Assembly: GCA_013180625.2 (NCBI GenBank) | Contig: SNVD02002577.1 | Span: forward strand, 744,001-808,000 | Reading direction: 5' to 3' | DNA length: 64,000 nt | Source of the DNA: Boswellia sacra | Taxonomy: Eukaryota > Streptophyta > Magnoliopsida > Sapindales > Burseraceae | Shown: positions 13,191 to 22,176 of the stretch, piece after piece | Position numbering within the stretch: the first letter of the stretch is position 1 | How the letters are laid out: each line of letters begins with the position of its first letter | Made by a program: the position numbers and the translations under genes | Notes under the pieces: generated by a model | The model's database searches: none | What the model was told of the DNA's origin: nothing | Seen by the model: the letters and a program-made list of their open reading frames with translations, nothing else

Positions 13191-13279
13191 GGCTTCAGAG
13201 GCTCCATATGTAGATCTGAAATGAAAAGTATAATAGGTTAGAACCAAAAAGCATGCACGAAATGGCCAAAAAAGCAATT

Positions 13280-13840
13280 CTATTAAAAAATTTGACAGTT
13301 CGACCAAGAGCCAATCAAACTGTTGAATTGAACATTTTGATAGAGCATATGACAGTTTGACAATGATATCTAAGAGTTTGATAGCAAAGTTTGATAGTTC
13401 AACGACACCGAAGATTAGTTCGACACTAGTTTGACAAATGAAAACATACATTTTGATAGCCCGACATTAATTTGACAATTCAACTAGTTAGTTTGACAGT
13501 TCGATGATGGAATGCTAATATTCGACGATAGTTCAATAAAATGACTAACACATGACATGCAATTCGATAGATCAACCATAATTCAATACTTCAACTAATC
13601 AGTTCGATGGTTTGACGATTACTAAACAACTCGTCGAATCATTGAATCAACATATCAATAGTTAAACACAAGAATTTGCCAGTTTGACGATATCTAGCCT
13701 AAAGTTTGATGGTGGTTCGATAGTATAATTAGGCAATCAGACAATTCGATAGCATAGTTCAACGACACAATACAAGCAATTCGACAATTCGATGATAGTT
13801 CGATAGTTTGACACCATTGAACCATAATCTTCAACCTCCA
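13280..13840. repeat. Cluster of TTTGACAGTTCGA-type repeats, right MULE arm
   Basis: About 560 bp of diverged short units built from TTTGACA, GTTCGA and their complements, in both orientations. They form an open but low-complexity frame on the minus strand with repeated VELSNF-like words, which I regard as a by-product of the repeat and not as a protein. Confidence 0.7.
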
Positions 13841-14390
13841 ACTAGCACATAGACTCAACCATTTCACCAATTTGATAGTAAACAATCAACAAAGCATAAT
13901 AACAACACAAAAAAATGATAAAAATACAACAAAATGATTAAAAAAAACACATCAAAATCAAACCCCAAAGTCATAGAACCTAAATCCCTAACCATATGCA
14001 TTATCGTTTCTCTCTCTAATCACCTTTTTTGCATTTTATCTAAACATAATCCAAAAGCTGACATATTTTGCATATGTAATTAAGGTTTTGATGGTTATTT
14101 ACCAGGGTCGGAGATAGAAATGCAAGACACAATGATTCTCCCCTTCTCTCTCTAAAATAACAAAATTCGTCTTACTTGTGTTCTCTTTGAGCTCCCCTCT
14201 CTCTCTCATCGATGTAGCAGAGACGAATTAATGTTTGATGATCAAAATTTTTGAGTTCAATTGAAACAAAAACAGCTAGGAAGGGATTAATGCATGTAGT
14301 AGAGACAGTTTTGTGTGGATGGAAGAGAAGGGTTACTTGAGATTCAAATATAATAAGGGTTTGAGGTAATTTCAATGTTAGGAGGCTATT

Positions 14391-14463
14391 GTGCTAAAAA
14401 TATTTTGGAGGGAGGTTAAAAATAAAAAGGCCCCTATGTGAGGAAAAAAACTGAAAATTTCCA
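14391..14463 (-). repeat. MULE right terminal inverted repeat
   Basis: Read on the minus strand it begins TGGAAATTTTCAGTTTT and then carries the same GGGGCCTTTTT, ATTTTTA and CCCTCCAAAAT blocks as the left end. The 9-bp duplication follows directly. Confidence 0.8.
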
Positions 14464-14472
14464 TAGAAACCT

Positions 14473-14818
14473 GGACTCCCAGTGCAAACATCCATCGGTT
14501 TCAGTGTAATTAGACGTAGAACTCAACAAGCAACATCATATAGACCAGGACTTCTATAGAACATATTTGGCTAGTAGCTCATGGCTACTTCACGAACATA
14601 AGCAATATTATTACAATGAATACCATATTCATTTCTCAACTTTGCCACATCTCTTGCAACTTCTATGCCAACAAAAGTAACATTAGAGTCGCCAAGGAAA
14701 TCTTTCATTGATCGAGGAATGAAGTCTGTAAAGAAAAGTTGAAGAATGAGACACTTGGTGCCAACGCATAGCTGCAATGTAGTAGTTCTATTGTCCATTG
14801 TTGTAATCACATTTGGTC
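14473..14818 (-). pseudogene. DnaQ/WRN-like 3'-5' exonuclease pseudogene, middle part
   Basis: This is the central piece of a broken gene read on the minus strand in three parts: 18607-18473, 14818-14473 and 6012-5926. Taking the two transposons out at their target duplications restores reading continuity. Part one ends at the exonuclease motif I (IVGLDCEWRP, with the Asp and Glu of a DEDD nuclease). Part two continues as TTTLQLCVGTKCLILQLFF and SNVTFVGIEVARDVAKL (motif II area). Part three holds the motif III Tyr..Asp. The domain order matches the short plant WRN-exonuclease-like proteins of roughly 200 aa (family knowledge). In this part an in-frame TAG follows VREVAMSY, and at least one more frameshift is needed before WESRF at its distal end, so the copy was decayed apart from the insertions. 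Confidence 0.85.
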
Positions 14819-15126
14819 TGTTGGAAATTTAAACAACGCTTAAGTTAGAATTCTTGGTAAAGCAGGATTGTATCTATCTAATTTGTTTACAAAAAGTCTT
14901 GTCTAAGAAAAGCCTCAATTATGTTCAAGTAGGAATCATTTCATAATAGGATTAGGATTTGCATTTCATGGTGGATTAGGATGATTATGACTACTATATA
15001 AGAAGAGTGTCTTTGTTATTTGTTTATGTGTGTGGAAATAAAGATTCAAGAAATAAAGAGTGTGTTATCAAGATTTTGGGCATCGTTCTCTAACAAAGCA
15101 ATATCAGAACAAGCCAAATTCTAACA
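14819..15126 (+). repeat. Left LTR
   Basis: Starts TGTTGGAAATTT and ends AATTCTAACA. It is closely similar to 18167-18472: shared CTTAAGTTAGAATTCTTG, GACTACTATATAAG, ATTCAAGAAATAAAGA and CAAGATTTTGG blocks with scattered substitutions, so the insertion is not recent. Confidence 0.85.
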
Positions 15127-15129
15127 AAG

Positions 15130-15142
15130 TAGTATTAGAGCC
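15130..15142 (+). other. Primer-binding site (initiator Met tRNA type)
   Basis: TAGTATTAGAGCC begins three bases after the left LTR. It resembles the common plant PBS TGGTATCAGAGC with two substitutions, which supports a copia-type element primed by initiator methionine tRNA. Confidence 0.7.
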
Positions 15143-15226
15143 ACAAGGCAAGGAAGTCCCACACCATCAACAGTTAAAGGTCGCCACTACCAATAACTAT
15201 CTAGAAAGTCGACGGAAAGCTACCGG

Positions 15227-15912
15227 TAGTGACGGAGCCAAAAAAGTGAATAAGTGGAGGCAACTTTGAATGCAATAAAAATAAACTTAGAATATATAAT
15301 AAATAAGTTTTCTTTAATATATTATTATATATTTATATATTAAAAATATATCATACTAAATATTTAATAGCTAATAAAAAAGTAATTAAGATTACATATT
15401 AATTTTAAAACTCATCTCTTTTTGTAATTGCCTTTTAATTTTAAGAATATAATACTAAAATGTTCGTTTTACAATTAATTTCAATTGATAATAGACTTGG
15501 AAATGAATTAAAAAAAATCATTTTTTTTTAAAAAGTGGTATGTTAAAAACAATAGTTAATTGCAAATTAATTTCATAGTTTAAAAGTATTTATACTTTAA
15601 TTAACAGTGAATATAAACTATATAAAGAATAAAATATATAAAGAAAAAAGAGTTCTAATATATATAAGTCCGTAAATTGTATTAATAATTTAGATAATGT
15701 AGTTTTATATTTTAAATAATGAGTTTGTTAGCTTAAATGTTAACATTTTTTGTAGAAACGGATTTGATAAATATATTCATAAGTTTTGGGAGAAAATTGA
15801 AATTAATAAAGCTCAAATTGACCATGAACAATTTTTTTTGTAACAATAAAAAAGTCACATTGGACTTGGGGAGGCAATTGGCCCCACTGGTCCCAATATG
15901 GCTCCATCGCTG
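15227..15912. mobile_element. hAT (Tip100-like) MITE inside the LTR element
   Basis: 686 bp with inverted ends TAGTGACGGAGCCA and, from the other side, CAGCGATGGAGCCA, differing only by transitions. The flanks GCTACCGG (15219-15226) and GCTATTGA (15913-15920) fit an 8-bp duplication in which all three differences are C-to-T or G-to-A. The interior is AT-rich and has no gene. The 'GGAGCCA' end type is familiar from Tip100-group hAT elements (from memory). Confidence 0.6.
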
Positions 15913-16380
15913 GCTATTGAAAATTTATTGATCGACAAGTGAGATCTCACGTCTACTATCATCCAATAGATTGGATATTGATCTACAAAGTTTCCCTCTT
16001 AGCCGACGTCAAATTTTTGGCCGGACTACATCGAAAATGTGAAAACAAGTTGCGAAAATCATTTTTTTCCATAAGAGTCACCATAATCTGGCAAGTGAGA
16101 TGACACTACCAATTCAGATCAACTTAGAATCGGCCAATGTACAAACCCCAACAAGACTCATAGAGTTGGACACCGAAAAATTGTCTATTCGTGATTTAGG
16201 CAGAAAATATCCAGTAGCCTCCTAATTCAAAAAATGTCATTATGCCCCTTGGATGTTTAAAATACTGTTAAGCCCCCCAAAGCTGAAAATATATCAGTTT
16301 AGTCCATTACGTGCAGAATTTTAGTTTGGTTTAAAAGATTTTGTATGTGATAGATTGACTCCTACGTTAGCATTAGCAAT

Positions 16381-17555
16381 ATGACTTCGATTCTAATTCC
16401 AAAATTGAAGGAGAATAGATATGAAATATGGCGTATTAAGATAAAATCAATGTTTGGAGCAAATGGTGTCTCGAAAAATGTTGAAAAAGGCGTTGATAAA
16501 CCACAAAATATTAAAGCATTATCTTAACAATAAAAGAGTGATTTTGAAAAATCACATCAATGAAATGAAAAAGCTTGCTCCTTCATTCAAGAAGCATTGG
16601 ATAATGTTGAACTTGAAAACTATGGTGATGTAGACTCTACTAAAGAATTATGAAAAAAGTTTTAAAAATCACACGGAGAACAAGAAAAGATAAAAAATGT
16701 ATATCTTCAAACTATAAGAAGCGAATTTGAATTGTTACATATGAAGGAAGGTGAGTCCATCTTTGATTATTTCTCGAAAGTTTTGATAGTTTCAAATCAA
16801 TTGAGAAGAATGGTAAGAAATTGGAAGATGCAAGAATTATAGGGAAGATACTTCGCTTTTTAGGTTTATCATTTAACACCATGGTTCAAATTCTTGAACA
16901 AGACGACAAATTGGAAGGGATGACAATTGACAAACTTAAAGGTACATTACAAGTACATGAAGAAAAATATAAAAAGCAAAGTGTCTTAGAACAACTCTTT
17001 AAGACGCAAATCAAGGAAAAGGAAAAGAGTCATGGTAATGAAAGAAGTCAACATGGTCAAGGTCGAGGTCAAGGACAAGGTTGGAATAATGGTCCCACCA
17101 ACAACAACAACAAAGACCAAGTAGAGAATGCTACTAACAACAACAACAACAATGACCAAGGAGAGAATGCTACAAGAGGTCATGGAAGAGGGAATTCATA
17201 CTCAAGAAAAAAGAGATCTCAAGTTAAATGTTTCATTTGTCAGAAGTATGGACATTATGTGAGGGAATGCAAAGCTCACATTAAATGCTATAATTGCCAA
17301 AATTATGTTCATTATGCAAATGAGAGTAGAGCACTTAAAAAAGTTGAAGAAAGAACAAATTATGCGAAAAATAAAACTGAGGAAAATGGAATGTCAGTAA
17401 TGGTTCACAAAGACAACGATGAAGTTCAAGAAGCGAGATGTGTCAAGTTAGACACTTTTGAGATTAACACTCTCATGGAGGAGGTAGAAAAACAAGAGAA
17501 TTTTTGTGAAGAAAAAAAAAATGAGGTCACGTATCATCTAAAGAAAAAAGTTTGA
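16381..17555 (+). pseudogene. gag: copia-type gag remnant
   Basis: Starts MTSILIPKLKENRYEIWRIK, the usual opening of plant copia gag proteins. A stop (TAA after KALS) and frame changes break it, and it continues openly from 16821 to 17555 ([21 protein letters not shown]...). That part has Asn-rich spacers (two runs of about five Asn) and then a good zinc knuckle, CFICQKYGHYVREC. A second knuckle, CYNCQNYVHYANES, has lost its last Cys. Gag would package the element RNA. This copy lacks an intact frame. Confidence 0.8.
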
Positions 17556-17641
17556 ATGAAGATGACATTCATGTGAAGAAATCGTCCGATGAGTATGTTT
17601 CAAGTGAGGTGTTTCGTGAACTTCTTGTTGAGCTAAAATGT

Positions 17642-18173
17642 GAAAGGCAAGCTTGAGAATCTAAATGCAACAAGGAAATTAATCAATTGAAGGATTTGGT
17701 GCATGAATCAATTAAGTGCCAAAATGAAATTGCTACACAAACAGATGAAGCGTTACGAGAACAAAAAGAGGTCAACAGATCAAATGAGGAGTTGTCAAAG
17801 GAATTGACTGAAGTAAACAAATCAAAAGATGAGATTTTGAAACAATTAGTTGAAGTAAAGAAGGCTAAAGATGAATGGCCTTAGTGACAATGACATTAAA
17901 TGAAAGAAAGTTTTGAAACATGACCAAGAATGTTTCGTCAAATATAGAAAAGAAGTAAAAGATGGGCAAACAAAGTTTTTAGAAGGTGCATTGTTCTCAC
18001 ACAAGATCGAATCCTCAGAAATTAATCATGATAGGCGAGGAGTAGAGCTTGAATGGAAAAGCATGAGTGGTTTAGATTTGAAGAATGGAAGAACATATGA
18101 TCAAAGGAAAAAGAAGCAAGCAACTAAAGTGCAACATGATGCAAGAAAACCATGCTTTGAAGATTATGGTTAA
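17642..18173 (+). pseudogene. Coiled-coil reading frames downstream of gag
   Basis: Two short open stretches (17687-17884 and 17913-18173) are rich in Glu, Lys and Asn, with heptad-like repeats such as EELSKELTEVNKSKDEILKQLVEVKKAKDE. They lie where pol would be in a full element. Similar charged tails follow gag in some non-autonomous copia elements. I assign no enzymatic function. Confidence 0.45.
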
Positions 18174-18472
18174 GCTACAAACCTTAAGTTAGAATTCTTG
18201 TTAAAGTAGGTTTGTGTTTGTCTAATTTTTTTAAAAAAAGTTTCATCTAGGAAAAGTTTCAATTATGTTCAAGTAGGAATCATCTCATAATAGGATTAGG
18301 ATTTACATTTCATAGTGGATTAGGATTATTATGACTACTATATAAGAAAAATGTTTTTTGTTATTTGTTTATGTGTGTGGAAATAAAGATTCAAGAAATA
18401 AAGAAGTGTGTTTTCAAGATTTTGGACATTATTCTCTAACAAAGTGAAATCATAGCAAGCCAAATTCCAACA
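18167..18472 (+). repeat. Right LTR
   Basis: Pairs with 14819-15126 and ends AAATTCCAACA next to the TGGTC duplication. The left border is uncertain by several bases because the first 20 bases are diverged. Confidence 0.8.
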
Positions 18473-18607
18473 TGGTCTCCATTCACAATCCAAACCTACT
18501 ATGATCTTTTGTCCACTGTACATGGAGTGTACGTTGAGTAAATCAGCAATAGTGGCCTTGGCTGTGATGTCATTTCTATTGTCTGGCTAGAGATAGAAAT
18601 GTGACAT
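18473..18607 (-). pseudogene. Exonuclease pseudogene, N-terminal part with motif I
   Basis: Minus-strand frame reading ...AKATIADLLNVHSMYSGQKIIVGLDCEWRP and stopping at the LTR element. The DxE pair in LDCEW is exonuclease motif I. An in-frame TAG lies between the upstream ATG (18607) and this segment, so the N-terminus is broken. TGGTC at 18473-18477 is the right target duplication of the LTR element. Confidence 0.8.
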
Positions 18608-19172
18608 ATGTTTGCCATTTCCAACTCCCTTTCTCCCTAAATGTGTCTTCTTGACCACGTTACTTCTACACTTTCAAAAAATGCATATAAATAAAGGACG
18701 GGACATGCATAGAAGCTGAAGACTCAAGAGTGCATTAATATGAACTCTTCTTGGAAAATGAAGAAATGGTTATTAGATGGTATCGATCTGCTCACAGTTA
18801 GCTTATGAGGAAATAAACTCAATGAAGAACTATGCATGTCGCATGCGTTGAGTAAAGAAGATTAATAAACTCAGCATTAGAGTGATCCTCCAAGTCCAAG
18901 GTACACTCGTCGTATACTTGGATTGGTAGAAGTATTGTCCATTTGAATTTGATCTTAATCTTATCCGTGACTTTGTGATCATACCATCGAATATAATGCC
19001 ATTCTACGATATGTTAATGTTTCTTAACTAGATCCCAACAACGTTTGCGCTCATGCCACGAGCATCGTTAACCACCTCATGAGTTGTTAACAAGAGAATT
19101 AACTGTTTTAGACGCTCCGCATAGATCTCTTTTATCTAGCTATTAACCATACACTGGGCAAAAGGTATACAT
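18608..19172. other. Flank of the exonuclease pseudogene, nothing further assigned
   Basis: Probably the former upstream region of the exonuclease gene (minus strand). No convincing ORF, RNA gene or repeat was seen. Confidence 0.35.
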
Positions 19173-19893
19173 AGGGGTGGCAATTCGTGTTCGCGGATCG
19201 TGTTAGTGTTGTGTCAAGCTGTGACACGATAAAGATTGACACGACACGAACACGATCCGTTTATTATTCGTGTCACTAAGACTCAACACGAACACGATAC
19301 GATTATTAAATGAGTAACACGACACGACACGCTAACACGAATAATAAATGGGTCGTGCTCGTGTTAGACACAAACATGACCCGTCTAACACGATTAAGAC
19401 ACGTTTACACGATTATGACCCGTTAACACGATTATGACACGTTATAGAATTAGGTTTCTAATTTTTGTTAAATGACAAAAATATTCTAAGTTTTAAAATT
19501 TATTAGGTTTTAAAATTCTATTTTTATTTTAAAATTTGGATACATGTATGGACTAAAATATCTAAAACTATAATATTAAGTTTAGTCTTTTTAAATTTAA
19601 TATTATTTTGTAATCGTGTCAATATTCGTATTAATCGTGTTATTGTGTCAATATTCATGTTAATCGTGTTATCGTGTCAATCGTGTATAATATGTATTCG
19701 TTTTACTCGTGTCATAAACGTGATCGTATCATAATCGTGTTCACGTGTTGAAGACTCTCAATTCGAACACGACACGATTATTAAACGGGTTGACATCTCC
19801 GACACGAATACGAATATGCCAAAATCCAAACTCACTTAAACCCGTGTCGTGTCATATCGTGTTCGCGTGTCGTGTCGAAAATTGCCCCCCCTA
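19173..19893. mobile_element. hAT-like MITE with ACACGA subterminal repeats
   Basis: About 721 bp with inverted ends: AGGGGTGGCAATT at the left and, from the other side, AGGGGGGGCAATT. The body is packed with ACACGA/TCGTGT words in both orientations around an AT-rich centre. The flanking bases TATACATA and TAGGGATA give at best a decayed 8-bp duplication. It has no coding capacity. 'GGGGTGGCAA' ends are typical for plant hAT MITEs (from memory). Confidence 0.7.
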
Positions 19894-22176
19894 GGGATAC
19901 ACTTGCATCATTTGAGGCGACGGACTGTTATTGCATTTATAAAAGTCGAAAAAAATAGAGTAAACATTATGTTTAGGATGGGTCTATTTGCACACAATTC
20001 TTTACTTCCACACTCACTTCTTTTTTTTTTTCATTTGTCAAAAGTTTTTGTTACCATAATATCCATAAAATAATTACGTACAAATAACTCCAGCCAAAGA
20101 CATAAAGGGGAAAAAACTAAGACTTACCCAAGTAAGACAACCGATCATCAAAACATGCAAATTTTGACTAATGCTGAACAAAGTCATAACATGTAAATTT
20201 TTAGACAATATCGGACGTTGAACAAAGTCAGAACGTGCAAATTTTGAAAGAGATGATCTTTGTTAAAGAAATCCTAATTTAGAGTATTTTTTTCAATTGT
20301 CTCCCAAATAAAGAGACAGATACATCCACTTCATTATTCCTCTCCATCTATGTTCATGCTTGATACCAAATCTCCCTTTCAGTCATTTTAGCCACTCTTG
20401 GGCTTGGTAATTAGAAGTAATAAATTGCTTCTCGTTGAGAGCTCCCTCCACTCGGTTTCGGCTTAGTTTTTTTTTTTTTTTTTTTTTCGGTTGTTTGTTG
20501 GGCAAAGATGAAGACTTCTCATTCTTGTTTAAAATTTATTTATGTATAATATTACCAATTTGGAAGCCTAATTTTTTTCGGTATGTTTGTTTTTCTCTTT
20601 TTAGACTAACATCAGTTATGGGTTCTACAATGGGTGTAAAAAGAAAAAAAAAAACAAGAGTGCAAACAGCCCCACTCTTACAATTTATATTGTACAAATG
20701 TACTCCGACTCCTTTAGCATAATACCGTCAACTCAACTCCAACCGAACATTTAAATTACCGCAAAAGTTCTTATCAAGTGGGAAACGCCGTCCAAGGAGG
20801 CCAATTGAAGAATTAGACGGTCGATCCCCAGCTGTCAGGGGACTAATTTGCAACTCAATTACCAAATAAGAATGTGTGTTCATAACTGTAAAGTGTTCTG
20901 ACTTTGCTTATCCAGCTTTTGTGATTGTGACCACCTTAGCTTTAAGTACTGGATACATTTAATTTGAAAAGACTCCAGGAGATTGGTACTTATCCTTGAT
21001 CAACGTAAAACAGCGTGTACCAAATAGATTACCAATTCCATAATTTCACTTCTGAGTACCAACATTTTCACTTAGTGTTTTCCTTTCCGCCTGAAGATGA
21101 TAATCCTTACTGAGGGGAACACAGAAAATGTGGCTATGCACAAAACAAAGCACGATAAATCCATTATAAAAGAGGACCAGCATCAATTTATAAAGTAAAT
21201 AAATAAATCATAATAAGAGTACGAAGATGGCACGATAGTGGTACTCATTGCTACTCATTGATTAGGGCACATATTTAGGACAAGAATAAAGATGAATAAA
21301 ACTACTATTTCCTCAATAAGTTAGCAAAAATAGCTACTAAACAAAAGTTGTACCAATATCCAATCTAGTGCCAACCCAAGAGCATGATCCACAGCACCTT
21401 AAGTCAGATTTGACTGACTGATAGGTTTTGCCACACGCCATGGATGAAAATTACAAACCAGCTTAGCACCCCAATGCTCAATTGTTGGCATACATGTTGT
21501 GACAGGTTATGATTATCATAAATTTATAACTTTTTTTTTTGGTTTAAGAAGAATATACTTTTACCCAAAATAAAAAGTCAAATACTTCAAAATATCAACT
21601 ATTTTCAGTTGGTAATTTCCAAATACCACTAGGCACTAGCCCTAACCCAAAAGTATCTCACATCCTTACAAAGACGATCTAGAAAATACTGAACCACCAG
21701 CGTAATATGGAACAAACTACCCAAAACATTCGAAGCGCAACATTGTTTGTTCCCTTCTCAAGTCCAAATAACCAATATACTTACCTAGATATGTAGCTTC
21801 CGGGGAATTACTCCTACCCAAGATTCTGTAAACCCTGAAAAATTTTTAAGTAAATTTATTTAGCTACCGCCAAAGAAGCAAAATAAAATCTTTGATACCA
21901 CAAAAGCAGATCAATATCCACCACTCGTACTAAAAAAAAAAAAAAGCTACCAGATTTCCATGGAGTTGTAAATGAACTGCATAGGTATTTTCAAGAAATA
22001 ACCAGTGAAACCACCAAGATTTTATGCATTGGGAGAACTTACCATGAATCAGGATGGGGAGATCATGGACATTTACAACTAGAAGGAAATAAATAATAAA
22101 AATTGCCAACAATTACATTTTCCTCTGCTCCACTAAAAAGTGAAAAATTCACCACAATCAATACCTGCATGCCAAT
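19894..22176. other. Intergenic, no gene seen
   Basis: AT-rich sequence with a T21 run near 20470 and an A13 run near 21930. The last few hundred bases are probably the 3' untranslated region of the next minus-strand gene. No ORF here resembles a known protein. Confidence 0.4.

Larger units (their letters stand above)
6013..14463. mobile_element. Mutator-like element (MULE) with transposase and Ulp1-like gene remnants
   Basis: An 8451-bp element. The 9-bp flanks are TGGAAACCT (6004-6012) and TAGAAACCT (14464-14472), 8 of 9 identical, as expected for Mutator superfamily insertions. The outer ends are inverted repeats that share GAAATTTTCA, GGGGCCTTTTT, ATTTTTA and CCCTCCAAAAT over about 75 bp with an indel. 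Inside are a degenerate transposase on the plus strand (6777-8821) and, facing it, a degenerate Ulp1-type protease gene on the minus strand (13190-9123). MULEs carrying Ulp1-like genes are known in plants (Kaonashi-type elements). Neither gene is intact here, so the element is immobile by itself. Confidence 0.9.
14819..18472 (+). mobile_element. Gag-only copia-type LTR retroelement
   Basis: 3654 bp, bounded by TG...CA and by the perfect 5-bp duplication TGGTC (14814-14818 and 18473-18477). A 308-bp left LTR pairs with a right LTR of about 306 bp, each with a TATATAAG box (near 14995 and 18340). A primer-binding site follows the left LTR. The body encodes a gag-like protein with a zinc knuckle and then a coiled-coil region. 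I find no protease, integrase, reverse transcriptase or RNase H, so it must have depended on another element. It sits in the exonuclease gene just after motif I. Confidence 0.9.

Noticed and set aside
13164..13885. Minus-strand open frames with repeated VELSNF-like words
   Set aside because: They translate the short TTCGACA repeat field of the MULE; period and wording follow the DNA repeat, not a protein.
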